Positions 13,374-20,711 of a stretch of 20,755 nt of DNA are shown here, one piece after another (the stretch's first letter is position 1; each line of letters begins with the position of its first letter). The position numbers were made by a program, and so were the translations under genes. The notes under the pieces are model-generated. The model did no database searches. It was not told the origin of the DNA and saw only the letters and a program-made list of their open reading frames with translations. The DNA comes from a virus: positions 1-20,755 of IMG/VR virus record IMGVR_UViG_3300047491_000336; one strand, 5' to 3'.

Positions 13374-15622
13374 TGCATCGCCCCCATCTGTCCCGCCATT
13401 GCGTTGCCGGTGGCCTCACCGGGAGTCTGATTGGCAGTCATGCCGTTAGGCGTCTGGCTCATCTGCGAAGCAAGTTGCCCCTCGTACTGCTTGAGCAACT
13501 TCGTCATGTGGATGTGCCGGTCAAGAATCTGGACGTTCGGGTTGGATTCCTCGGCGCCCTTCCACTTCATGCGCTCCTGCTCATGCTGGGCAAGATGCAC
13601 TTCATGGGCCTCGCCAAGATTCGGATTAAGCACTTGCCCAAGGTCAATCATGGCCCGCGTCTCATGTTGCGCGAGTTGTATGGCGTCACGGTTTCCGTCA
13701 GGCTTGAACCAGCGGCTAACGTCAACGCCCTTCACGATCTTACCGAAGATGTCCTTGCCAACGGTGGGCAGGTCCATAACGGAGCCGAAAATAGGGGCAA
13801 GCGTCTGTATCGCCTGCGTCATGGTCTGGATGTTCAGCGCGTTCTGCTCGAACTCGTCAACGATGTTGATTTCAACGTCAAACTCACCGAACAACTCGCC
13901 GGGATTAATCTTGCGCTGGATGTTGTTTTCCGTGATGGAAAGCACCTGATCGTTATCCCCGTAGAGATGCCACAGGCCAAGGCATTTGCGCCCGTGGAAC
14001 TCAAGAAACTGGTGCAGGACATACTTCGCCAGCATGATATGAGGATTGGCCGCGTTCTGGCTCACAATGCTGCTTTCGGTGGCAGAAGTACGCGCCCCGG
14101 CATACTCGCCCATCAGCGGCTTGTCGGTCCCGGCAGCGCGGTTGGCATCCTCATCGAAGTATTGCAGGTGCAACAGCCCGTTCTGCTGGATGTCAACAAT
14201 CTGGAACTCATCAACGCTGTTCTGGCTATCAACCCAGTACACCTTATCCTTGCGGAATCGCATGTCCTGCGTATAAACCTCGCCGCGAACAGCCTTCAGC
14301 GGCTTGTTGTTCTGCAAGGTCCGGTTGTCAATCAACTGCTGGCGCGTGATGGTCTGCTCGTCGTAATCCCCGCGCAACGCCTGGGCATACGAAAAATGGT
14401 AAAGCCGCCCATCGTCATCCGGAAGGCAATGAAGCATCTCAAACGGCCATTCATCATCAGGATCGGGATTGCGCTCGAACCGGACGCACACGGCGTCATC
14501 AAGCGAGTTTCCGGCGAACGTAAGCCACCATTTCTGCATCGGAAGCTTGTCGTCCCAGTTCCCCTCGTCATCCATCGGCAGCATGACATAGGCGTCCGTT
14601 ACCCTGAAAAGCCCGGTCTCTGAACGGTTAATGCCGCCCACCACTCCGTCTGACGTGGTGCGGGTATCGTCAATGGCGTTGTCAGATTTGCTTCCGTCCC
14701 ACTGGTCCTGCATCGTCAGCTTGTCGGTATTCAGGTAGAACCCGTTGGCAATCTCATTCTGCTGGATCGTGGATAGCGGCACGTAGTCATCCACGCAGAT
14801 GCAGGATTGCCGCTGAATGTCTCCAATGGCCGGGTCAGCCCAGAAGTTTTCAATGGGCACCGGCCCCAGTGACGGCTGATTTTCCACGATCTTGAGTTCA
14901 TCATCAAACCGCCATCCGATAATCGGCGGGTCTTCGTTTGGAACGGTAGGGTTCCCGTACACAGGCACGCGGGATACACGCTTCGCCAACTGCCTGTTCC
15001 ACCCAACGCACACCGGGTAGTTGCCATACTTGACGGTCATGAACAGGGTATCAATGGCCTTGCGGTCGAACTTGTCCTTCTTCCGGGCCCACCGCGCCAG
15101 GATGTTGTGCTGTTCGGCCTGGTCGTAGGCTTGCGCATCGGAAATGAACGAGTTGGTCCCAAGGATCGGTACATATTTGTACGGGTCTGGCTTGGACGTA
15201 AGGACGGATGCAAGCTGGGCCGTAAGCGTTCGGACCTGCCGAAAGAACAGGGTAGACCCCTTTTTGTATGACTTCGTGAGCGTGATGTCACGCCCAACGG
15301 TATCCACGGTCCCTTCGCTGTTCTCGTATGCCTGACGGTCATGCCGCTGCCGCTCGCGCTCCCGGATGGTGGCGTTTTGGCCACACTTGTACATCTCATC
15401 GGCCAGCTTCCAGATTTCCTCGTAGGGATACCGGCTTGCCCGGTTATGCTCGAACTGCCGCTTGACGACCTCTCTCGCCTTGGCTACCAGGTCTTCATCA
15501 TCGGCAAAGTTGATGCGCGGCGGCTGGTCTAAAGACTGAACATCATCCTCGACTTCGGCGTCAGGAATGGCCAGAACGGCATCTTTGGCTTGTTCGTCAA
15601 AAGTGACTGATTCGTCATTCAT
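13370..15622 (-). CDS. Portal protein (750 aa)
   Basis: The length and layout fit a P22-type portal: an N-terminal clip/wing region with Tyr/Trp-rich segments (KQFEHNRASRYPYEEIWKLADEMYKCGQNA), a long middle with a stem (RLYHFSYAQALRGDYDEQTITRQQ), and a C-terminal barrel/helical tail. The last 60 residues are Met/Gln/Ala-rich (QMSQTPNGMTANQTPG...), as in portal C-terminal barrels. The frame extends upstream to 15682, but that start lies inside the intrinsic terminator stem; 15622 is preferred. There is no Shine-Dalgarno site at 15622, and a possible promoter lies 7 bases upstream, so the mRNA may be leaderless. The gene starts the head operon, with a scaffold and capsid downstream. Confidence 0.82.
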   Translation of the reverse strand: MNDESVTFDEQAKDAVLAIPDAEVEDDVQSLDQPPRINFADDEDLVAKAREVVKRQFEHNRASRYPYEEIWKLADEMYKCGQNATIRERERQRHDRQAYENSEGTVDTVGRDITLTKSYKKGSTLFFRQVRTLTAQLASVLTSKPDPYKYVPILGTNSFISDAQAYDQAEQHNILARWARKKDKFDRKAIDTLFMTVKYGNYPVCVGWNRQLAKRVSRVPVYGNPTVPNEDPPIIGWRFDDELKIVENQPSLGPVPIENFWADPAIGDIQRQSCICVDDYVPLSTIQQNEIANGFYLNTDKLTMQDQWDGSKSDNAIDDTRTTSDGVVGGINRSETGLFRVTDAYVMLPMDDEGNWDDKLPMQKWWLTFAGNSLDDAVCVRFERNPDPDDEWPFEMLHCLPDDDGRLYHFSYAQALRGDYDEQTITRQQLIDNRTLQNNKPLKAVRGEVYTQDMRFRKDKVYWVDSQNSVDEFQIVDIQQNGLLHLQYFDEDANRAAGTDKPLMGEYAGARTSATESSIVSQNAANPHIMLAKYVLHQFLEFHGRKCLGLWHLYGDNDQVLSITENNIQRKINPGELFGEFDVEINIVDEFEQNALNIQTMTQAIQTLAPIFGSVMDLPTVGKDIFGKIVKGVDVSRWFKPDGNRDAIQLAQHETRAMIDLGQVLNPNLGEAHEVHLAQHEQERMKWKGAEESNPNVQILDRHIHMTKLLKQYEGQLASQMSQTPNGMTANQTPGEATGNAMAGQMGAMQ

Positions 15623-15626
15623 GACC

Positions 15627-15658
15627 GCAACATATTTCGTTCTTATCAATGTTGCAAC
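15627..15658 (-). promoter_or_regulatory. Candidate promoter and operator dyad of the portal operon
   Basis: On the minus strand TTGCAA (15657-15652), a 17-base spacer and TATGTT (15634-15629) form a weak sigma70-like promoter (4/6 matches each). The -10 ends 7 bases before the portal ATG at 15622, which would start the mRNA at the A of the start codon. GCAACAT/ATGTTGC arms (15627-15633 with 15649-15655, 15-base spacer) overlap both hexamers, and the 8-bp palindrome GTTGCAAC sits at 15651-15658. Operator function is hypothetical. Confidence 0.45.
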
Positions 15659-15660
15659 CA

Positions 15661-15694
15661 TAAAAACAAAAAAGCCGCGCATGATTAGCGCGGC
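15661..15694 (-). terminator. Intrinsic terminator after the terminase/co-chaperonin block
   Basis: A perfect 7-bp stem (GCCGCGC/GCGCGGC, 15674-15680 with 15688-15694) with a 7-base loop is followed in the minus-strand transcript by TTTTTTGTTTTT (15673-15662). It lies 29 bases after the co-chaperonin stop and just before the portal gene. Confidence 0.9.
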
Positions 15695-15723
15695 CCAGGT
15701 GGGAAGTACTAATGCAGAAGACT

Positions 15724-16011
15724 TTAATCGAACAGCACAGGCATCAACACCTCCTCTCTCACAAACCAGAACTCTCCGTCAAGGTGGTGCATCCCATCAG
15801 ACAATTCGGGACACTTGACGCTTTTCCCGGCATGATCCCCGGCAAAGTGCTTACACTTCGGACCAACTGCGATTATCTCTACGAACTCGCTATGATCCTT
15901 GTACGCATCCGGCGTGACTATCAGCCCTTCGTCGCCACGGCAGCACTTACGCACAAGCAACTTGTCGCCAATGGGCCTGATCCTTGAAACGTCAATCACA
16001 TCATCTTCCAT
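15724..16011 (-). CDS. GroES-like co-chaperonin (95 aa)
   Basis: The start at 16011 is chosen over 16089 because it has AAAGGAG immediately upstream and gives the usual Cpn10 size. The N-terminal strand IRPIGDKLLVRK (11-22), the mobile-loop-like EGLIVTPDA (28-36) and the strand FVEIIAVGP (43-51) match the GroES order. A C-terminal EEVLMPVL (86-93) closes the fold. Such proteins work with host GroEL to fold phage capsid proteins, as gp31 of T4 does. Odd: the segment after GP is Cys/His-rich (C53, H56, H60, C67, H75, H76; C23-C24 also present), which could bind a metal. The gene ends the packaging transcription block, just before the terminator. Confidence 0.82.
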   Translation of the reverse strand: MEDDVIDVSRIRPIGDKLLVRKCCRGDEGLIVTPDAYKDHSEFVEIIAVGPKCKHFAGDHAGKSVKCPELSDGMHHLDGEFWFVREEVLMPVLFD

Positions 16012-16016
16012 CGTGA

Positions 16017-16022
16017 CTCCTT
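16017..16022 (-). promoter_or_regulatory. Ribosome binding site that fixes the co-chaperonin start
   Basis: AAGGAG lies 5 bases before the ATG at 16011. The upstream in-frame ATG at 16089 lies inside the previous gene without such a site. Confidence 0.8.
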
Positions 16023-16034
16023 TCTGATCCGCCT

Positions 16035-17084
16035 TTACAGCCAAAACCGCGTCCATGAAAACTCGCCATGAGACGGATGAACGAACCACGCCGTCTGATG
16101 TGGAAGGCTATGCCGCCCCTCCTTGTGGTCGTTCGCATCCGTACCCGACAGGCTTCCCCCAATCATCCAGTCCTGATGGTTCAACGCGCTATGGAAGTGC
16201 CCAATAACCATCTTGTGATGCCTCTTTTCCTCTTCCATGTGGAACCGGGCCGTAACCTCGCGGCCCTGCTTGCGCTGAATACCATAGTACGGGATTCCAA
16301 ACGTGCCTATGATCCCATCTCCATGCCCACACAAATAGCGCGTCTTCTGGACCGTAACCATTGCCGTCGCCACCGGATGCACGTTCACGACGGTATTCGC
16401 GCATTGCTTGACGTATTCCTTGGCAATGTTAGCCGTGATGTACCCGAAGTTGTTATACCCGCCCTGCGACTTCTGCGGCTTCTTCGTCAACCGACCGTGA
16501 TTGTCAAGCGTCACGATTTCCGCCCGCACAGACGCGAAGTGCTGCGCCATTGACCGGATGAACTCACCCATGAGATACCCGGCCTTGACCGCCTGGACGG
16601 GGGCCGGAAATTCATTCGTGACAAGCAACTCCTGGTGGATGTCGCCGGAAATATAATCCCCTGTCCCCAGGATAACACACTCATCAATCCGGTACGCCTG
16701 CCTGTTCGCCGCAACCCAGTCAATCAGCTTGCGGGCCAACGTGGCAACACGCCGCTCCGCAATACCATAGTCGAACGCCCCGAAACCCTCAATCTCCGAA
16801 GCCACTGTCTTCTGCCCGATGTGCCAGTCCGACAACTGGATCACGAGCGAACATGGCGACCCTACACCCGGCTTTTGCGGCGTGTAGAGCATATCAGGCG
16901 GCTCCGCCAGCTCGATTTCGTGCATCAGGTCGGCCAGCACCACCGATTCCTCGCCAAGCCCCCGCTTGTGGATGTCCAACACGGCTTTCAACTTCGCGTT
17001 CTCATCCCTCAAATGCTGGATCGTCGGGTCATTCTCGATCCGGTCCATCATCTCCTTTACCGTCATCTTGCTTTTGGACTTCAT
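16035..17084 (-). CDS. Calcineurin-like metallophosphoesterase (349 aa)
   Basis: The metal-binding motifs of the Mre11/SbcD-like phosphoesterase superfamily are in order: DWH (D86, H88), GTGDY (D143), a GNH-like DNH (N195, H196), HGD (H254) and GHFH (H296, H298). The first 60 residues are Lys-rich and predicted helical or coiled (KEMMDRIENDPTIQHLRDEN), a possible oligomerisation or DNA-binding extension. The start at 17084 overlaps the preceding stop as ATGA and has GAGG 6 bases upstream. Family members include nucleases and phosphodiesterases; a role in DNA processing during packaging or recombination is plausible, but the substrate is unknown. The canonical GDxxD and GNH[DE] motifs are atypical here (GDYISG, DNHGR). 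Confidence 0.85.
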   Translation of the reverse strand: MKSKSKMTVKEMMDRIENDPTIQHLRDENAKLKAVLDIHKRGLGEESVVLADLMHEIELAEPPDMLYTPQKPGVGSPCSLVIQLSDWHIGQKTVASEIEGFGAFDYGIAERRVATLARKLIDWVAANRQAYRIDECVILGTGDYISGDIHQELLVTNEFPAPVQAVKAGYLMGEFIRSMAQHFASVRAEIVTLDNHGRLTKKPQKSQGGYNNFGYITANIAKEYVKQCANTVVNVHPVATAMVTVQKTRYLCGHGDGIIGTFGIPYYGIQRKQGREVTARFHMEEEKRHHKMVIGHFHSALNHQDWMIGGSLSGTDANDHKEGRHSLPHQTAWFVHPSHGEFSWTRFWL

Positions 17085-17506
17085 GCTATGCCTCGCTTTT
17101 CCTTCGCCTTGCGCACGTTTTCTTCCGTTGACCAATACACGACTCCATCACCCTTGAACTGATTACCGGCGAACACGCCGCTATTCACGGCCTGCCGGAA
17201 CGCATTAGGATTCAACTTCGTCAACACCCTGAAGTCAGACTCCGCAATGAACGCATCCCTGCAATGCTCCTTGATCGCCGCCGCCAACTGTGCCGGGTAA
17301 TCCAGCTTGTGCAGGAAGTCCTTCACGCTGATCCCCTTCGCTGGCTTCACAACTACCTCAAGCTTATCAACAGGAACGGAAGCCCCATTCAGGAAAGACC
17401 GCGCAACTCCCTCGCTCACCCCAGTAAGCTTTGCAAGTCTCGCACGCCCAATACCCTTGTTTTCTTCCGCCACCTTACTCAACCTCGCATACTGTTCTGC
17501 CGTCAT
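17081..17506 (-). CDS. Putative DNA-binding HTH protein (141 aa)
   Basis: The start at 17506 is chosen because AAGGAG lies 7 bases upstream; the in-frame extension to 17569 overlaps the previous gene and has none. Residues 18-41 (KGIGRARLAKLTGVSEGVARSFLN) form a helix-turn-helix with the typical LAKLTGVS turn and recognition helix. After a Pro/Lys linker, residues about 58-85 (VKDFLHKLDYPAQLAAAIKE) form a second helical unit, and the C-terminal part (about 100-130, NPNAFRQAVNSGVFAG) resembles another winged or HTH-like segment, followed by a Lys-rich tail. It sits in the block after terminase and is coupled to the phosphoesterase. It could be a transcription regulator of the late operon or an auxiliary terminase/DNA-binding subunit; neither is proven. 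Confidence 0.7.
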   Translation of the reverse strand: MTAEQYARLSKVAEENKGIGRARLAKLTGVSEGVARSFLNGASVPVDKLEVVVKPAKGISVKDFLHKLDYPAQLAAAIKEHCRDAFIAESDFRVLTKLNPNAFRQAVNSGVFAGNQFKGDGVVYWSTEENVRKAKEKRGIA

Positions 17507-17513
17507 CCTCTTT

Positions 17514-17519
17514 CTCCTT
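17514..17519 (-). promoter_or_regulatory. Ribosome binding site that fixes the HTH-protein start
   Basis: AAGGAG lies 7 bases before the ATG at 17506, in the gap after the preceding gene's stop at 17529. Confidence 0.8.
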
Positions 17520-17528
17520 TCTGTGTGT

Positions 17529-17822
17529 TTACTTTTCCAACCCCAACACCATCTTCGCGCAACGCGCATAGCCCTGAATGTCGTCCCAGTTGTCAGCCAG
17601 CATCGGATTGTTCGCGGCTCGCGCCAGCTTATCCAAGATCATATAAGCCGCATGATTCACTGCCAAAAGTTGATCCTTCGGCAACGTGGAGTCCGCATTG
17701 GTTTCAGCGTCAAGTCTCCGCTCAATCCAAATCTTGTACATGCCTTGAGTCGTTGGAAAATGCTTGTTCGGGTGCCCGTATTGTCCGCCGCGTGAGTCGG
17801 TTAGTTTCTTGGTCTCACTCAT
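17529..17822 (-). CDS. DUF6378-like phage protein (97 aa)
   Basis: The ATG overlaps the preceding stop as ATGA. The pattern GGQYGHPNKHF (12-22), a Trp helix (IWIERRL), KLARAANNP (65-73) and DNWDDIQGYA (77-86) matches my memory of the small phage family DUF6378, whose members keep an R/G-x-YG-x(4)-F head and a DxWxDxxGYA tail. Its biochemical role is not established; the Asp/Asn-rich helical make-up recalls small nucleotide-binding all-alpha folds. It sits with a DUF4406-like gene and a zinc-ribbon gene in a nucleotide/DNA-metabolism-like cluster. Confidence 0.72.
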   Translation of the reverse strand: MSETKKLTDSRGGQYGHPNKHFPTTQGMYKIWIERRLDAETNADSTLPKDQLLAVNHAAYMILDKLARAANNPMLADNWDDIQGYARCAKMVLGLEK

Positions 17823-18016
17823 TTCATCATCCCTTTCATGAAGTCAACGATTGCTTCGTTGGACGCTTCCTCGAACGCATGAAGCGCGTCCCTCTGCGCC
17901 TCCGTCCACACCGTGTCAAAAAACTTCTTCAACCCGTTCGCCGTGAAGTGCGCCCCCTCCGTCTCCCATTCGGGGTGCGCCTTGATAAAGACGAGCCACA
18001 ATGCCAGCTTGTTCAT
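17819..18016 (-). CDS. Small hypothetical protein (65 aa)
   Basis: The short frame is bounded by neighbours: its stop overlaps the next start as ATGA, and its ATG lies 3 bases after the previous stop, with no good ribosome binding site, so translation is probably coupled. The N-terminus has hydrophobic residues (MNKLALWLVFIKAHPEW); the rest is helical and acidic (TEAQRDALHAFEEASNEAIVDFMKGMMK). No family was recognised. Confidence 0.65.
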   Translation of the reverse strand: MNKLALWLVFIKAHPEWETEGAHFTANGLKKFFDTVWTEAQRDALHAFEEASNEAIVDFMKGMMK

Positions 18017-18019
18017 GGG

Positions 18020-18430
18020 TCAATCATCACTCCGCGCAAGCTGTTCCTCGATGCTCGGCGTATTCAACCCACACATCTTGTCCGCCCACAAACACAACTG
18101 GTCAACGTCCCTGAAAACCGGAATCGCCAACCGCTCCGCCTCCTTGATTTCTCGCTGACACCCAACAGAAGTTTCCCACCCCGACAACAACAACATCGCA
18201 TCCGCCACGCGCAACCACGCCACGCTATACGAATACACGTCGCCAATTGGCGGCACCGGCCTCACACGCATGATGAACGAGTAATCACTGAATACCGGGA
18301 ACGGGCTGAATCCCAACTGAAAAAGCCTGGCCTGCCACACCTCACCGCTGTTGATGTTCGCCAGCGCATCCAACAGGTTATCTCCCTGAATCGGACCCGC
18401 CACATACAACTTGATATCTCGCCTTATCAT
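18020..18430 (-). CDS. DUF4406 / nucleoside 2-deoxyribosyltransferase-like protein (136 aa)
   Basis: The fold signature is clear: a first strand and turn YVAGPI (9-14), an Asp/Ala-rich helix, a strand around 38-48 (QLGFSPFPVF), then VADAMLLLSGWETS (75-88) and a Glu in the next helix (E94) before a strand AIPVF. This is the pattern of DUF4406/NDT-like phage enzymes, which cleave or transfer the base of deoxynucleosides or sense nucleotides. The start at 18430 has a strong AAGGAGG 8 bases upstream. It lies between the zinc-ribbon gene and small genes. Activity and substrate are not determined by the sequence. Confidence 0.82.
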   Translation of the reverse strand: MIRRDIKLYVAGPIQGDNLLDALANINSGEVWQARLFQLGFSPFPVFSDYSFIMRVRPVPPIGDVYSYSVAWLRVADAMLLLSGWETSVGCQREIKEAERLAIPVFRDVDQLCLWADKMCGLNTPSIEEQLARSDD

Positions 18431-18449
18431 ATCCCTTTCCTCCTTTTTA

Positions 18450-18707
18450 TTATTTTTCTGGCTCAGTCATCCCGTTTCTGACAATGAACGAAGACACCCT
18501 GAACGTCTCATAGTGGCCGCAATTTTTGCATAGATAAGCAATGCGGATTCTCACTTTGGCCTGCCTTGTTATGTCGCGAACAGGATCAACAGAAAAACTG
18601 TACAACGATGAAAGGAACCCGCACTTCTCGCACACTATTTGTTCATTCAATGCTTGCAGAGGTTCATGATCTTCTGACTTGTTGATCTTTATGAACTCGG
18701 TATTCAT
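18450..18707 (-). CDS. Zinc-ribbon small protein (85 aa)
   Basis: Two CxxC knuckles, CEKC (26-29) and CKNC (60-63), each followed by Gly, are separated by about 30 residues, the spacing of a zinc ribbon. The segment between is basic and beta-like (QAKVRIRIAYL). The start at 18707 has AAGGAGG 10 bases upstream. It immediately follows the large terminase. Candidate roles are nucleic-acid binding or assisting packaging or transcription; this is inferred from the fold only. Confidence 0.75.
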   Translation of the reverse strand: MNTEFIKINKSEDHEPLQALNEQIVCEKCGFLSSLYSFSVDPVRDITRQAKVRIRIAYLCKNCGHYETFRVSSFIVRNGMTEPEK

Positions 18708-18735
18708 TACGCCCTTTCCTCCTTTTTGTGTTCAC

Positions 18736-20595
18736 TCACACGCCCCGATAATCACCCCCGTAATCATCGTTATATCTAACACCGGTACCACTTCTTACCA
18801 CACTTGTCGAGAAATTATACATGTCCCCGCACCACCGCATCGGTATCTGGCACATATACGCCAACGCCGTACACCCATGATCGTCCTTTTTCCTCGGCGT
18901 CTCCTTCCGGTTCTTCAGGTCATTCCCGCTCCGGTATTCCTCCCACACCCACCCGCTCAACTCCCGCAACAAGTTCTGGCACGTCCTGAAAATGTATATC
19001 CTCGCCGCCCCGTTCGCCCCCGCCGTGAACGGATGCTTCTTCTCGTAATCCACCCCGAACAACGCCTTCATCACCGGAACGTAATGCTCGCTGTTCTTCC
19101 CGCTCGCCGAGTTGCATTGCAACCCGCTCGCCCTGTAAAAGTACCCGTATGGCCTGCCGCTCCCCGCGTCCTTCGACCCGAACGACCGGCTATCAATCAC
19201 CGTCTTCGCGTAACACTCCTTCACCTGCAATTCCTCGAACATCTCCAGCATCATCCCGCTCTGCGCACCCATGCTCGCCATCCCCAGGCTCTTCCTCTTG
19301 TTCCCACTCAACCGCACAATGTCCGCCACATTCTCGTTAATCAGCCGCCCACTCGAATAGAACTCCCGGTAGATAACCACATTGCTCACACTCCCATCCT
19401 TCCCCGGAGGACTCACCGCCGCCCACAAGCACGCCGTCGGATTCGTCACCCCATGATCTATCCCCCGATACCGTGTCCACGTCCCCGGAATCTCGAACGG
19501 CTCTATCACATGGACCACCGGGTCAAACTCGTCAATCACCAGCCCGCTCGTCTGGTGCCACTCCCCCAATACCCTCGCACGCCCCTCCCGCAACGTCTTG
19601 ATATTCCGCAACCGCGTCGGCTCATGTATCCACTTCTCAAACGCCTTCTGCTTCTCACTCTCAGGGTATATCCAGTCCGGAACATCCATCAAACTCGTGT
19701 TGTAGCACGATACGCTATGACCCCTCTTCTGCGTCCCCGTCAAAAACCGCTGCAACCACCCGCCACCACCCGTATCCGGCCTCCCCTCTACCCGGTGCGG
19801 CGTCAATGTGAAAAACTGCTTCCCCTTTACCGTCCTGCACCGCTCATCCACCGCATCAAACAACGCCTCCGGCGGCTGCTCATCCCACATGAATCCATCA
19901 TACGCGCTCGACTCGTAATTGCTCTGACTCTGGCTATACGCATGGAACTTCAGTATCGTCCCGTTCGTCAACTCCACCAACGGCATCCGATCAAAGTTCG
20001 GTTCCTTTCTCCTTCTTCCAGGCCCCTTCCCCTCACTAAACCGCCCATACACCCCCAACACCTCATCCGGCACGTACTCCTTCACCCTGGGCCATACCGT
20101 CGTCTTGATATGACTCCACTCATAACTCCCAAACGCCATCGTCAATTGCCGATCCACCCCCCTAAACGGCCTCCACACCACCCCATGCTCCGCAAATACC
20201 GGCCACGTCTTGTCCAACTCCAATATCCCACTCAATACCGCCTTCACCACCCCCACCGTCGTCTTCCCAACACGGTTCGGCGCAACCACCGCCATGATGT
20301 CATGCTCTTCCCAGTCATTCAAAAAATCCAACTGCTCCTGACTGTTCGGCGCATAATACTTCAACTTGTTCCTCATCCAGTCATTCCGCAACCACTCAAA
20401 CCGCTCCCTCACCCCCTTGTGCGCCCTCATGTAATCATGCCTAAATAACAACACCTTCCGCCCAAGAAACAACCGCGCCCTCTCTACATCATGCACCGCC
20501 TCAACCAACTTCTTGTTCTCCAAGTACTCCCGGTACGTTATCCCCCTGTACTCATCACCATCCAAGTAAAACGTGTACGTAAACGGATTCGCCAT
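18736..20595 (-). CDS. terL: Terminase large subunit (619 aa)
   Basis: The two-domain packaging motor is clear. The ATPase has Walker A APNRVGKTT (105-113), Walker B FMWDE (235-239, with D238 and E239 the acidic pair) and a coupling segment TLTPHR (264-269). The nuclease domain has a first acid in GIDHG (D380), a second around VIDSR (D469) and the C-terminal DDHGCTAL (571-578) typical of phage TerL. The protein packages DNA into the procapsid with the portal and cuts the genome. It is the first gene after a good promoter, with GGGAGAGGG before the start at 20595. A small terminase subunit is not recognised in the window. Confidence 0.93.
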   Translation of the reverse strand: MANPFTYTFYLDGDEYRGITYREYLENKKLVEAVHDVERARLFLGRKVLLFRHDYMRAHKGVRERFEWLRNDWMRNKLKYYAPNSQEQLDFLNDWEEHDIMAVVAPNRVGKTTVGVVKAVLSGILELDKTWPVFAEHGVVWRPFRGVDRQLTMAFGSYEWSHIKTTVWPRVKEYVPDEVLGVYGRFSEGKGPGRRRKEPNFDRMPLVELTNGTILKFHAYSQSQSNYESSAYDGFMWDEQPPEALFDAVDERCRTVKGKQFFTLTPHRVEGRPDTGGGGWLQRFLTGTQKRGHSVSCYNTSLMDVPDWIYPESEKQKAFEKWIHEPTRLRNIKTLREGRARVLGEWHQTSGLVIDEFDPVVHVIEPFEIPGTWTRYRGIDHGVTNPTACLWAAVSPPGKDGSVSNVVIYREFYSSGRLINENVADIVRLSGNKRKSLGMASMGAQSGMMLEMFEELQVKECYAKTVIDSRSFGSKDAGSGRPYGYFYRASGLQCNSASGKNSEHYVPVMKALFGVDYEKKHPFTAGANGAARIYIFRTCQNLLRELSGWVWEEYRSGNDLKNRKETPRKKDDHGCTALAYMCQIPMRWCGDMYNFSTSVVRSGTGVRYNDDYGGDYRGV

Positions 20596-20631
20596 CTCTC
20601 ACCCTCTCCCTTCAACCGTAATATGCCCGCA

Positions 20632-20659
20632 ACTGTAGCACACTCACCTCACCTGTCAA
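20632..20659 (-). promoter_or_regulatory. Sigma70-like promoter of the terminase block
   Basis: On the minus strand a perfect TTGACA (20659-20654), a 16-base spacer and TACAGT (20637-20632, 4/6 matches) are preceded by the extended -10 TG (TGC just before the -10). Transcription would start near 20625, giving a leader of about 30 bases before the terminase ATG at 20595. This is the only full-strength promoter pattern I see in the window. Confidence 0.75.
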
Positions 20660-20711
20660 CAAACCACGCCAAACGCCTCTACAACGCCACAACCTCACCA
20701 AGCCACCTCAC
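20646..20711. repeat. ACCTCAC heptamer repeated three times upstream of terminase
   Basis: ACCTCAC occurs at 20646-20652, 20692-20698 and 20705-20711 (GTGAGGT on the coding strand). The first copy overlaps the promoter spacer. Spacings are 46 and 13 bases. This could be a regulator or packaging-protein binding array, or simply composition bias. The rest of 20660-20755 shows nothing else I can name; it may be the end of an upstream gene. Confidence 0.4.

Noticed and set aside
13373-14623. Plus-strand open frame of 416 codons opposite the portal gene
   Set aside because: No ribosome binding site or recognisable domain; it lies entirely within the portal gene.
15623-15682. N-terminal extension of the portal to the ATG at 15682
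   Set aside because: It starts inside the terminator stem and reads through its U-run, which is not credible for translation.
18679-20448. Long plus-strand open frame (589 codons) opposite terminase
   Set aside because: Its Pro/Arg/His-rich low-complexity product is an antisense shadow; the minus-strand frame has clear TerL motifs.
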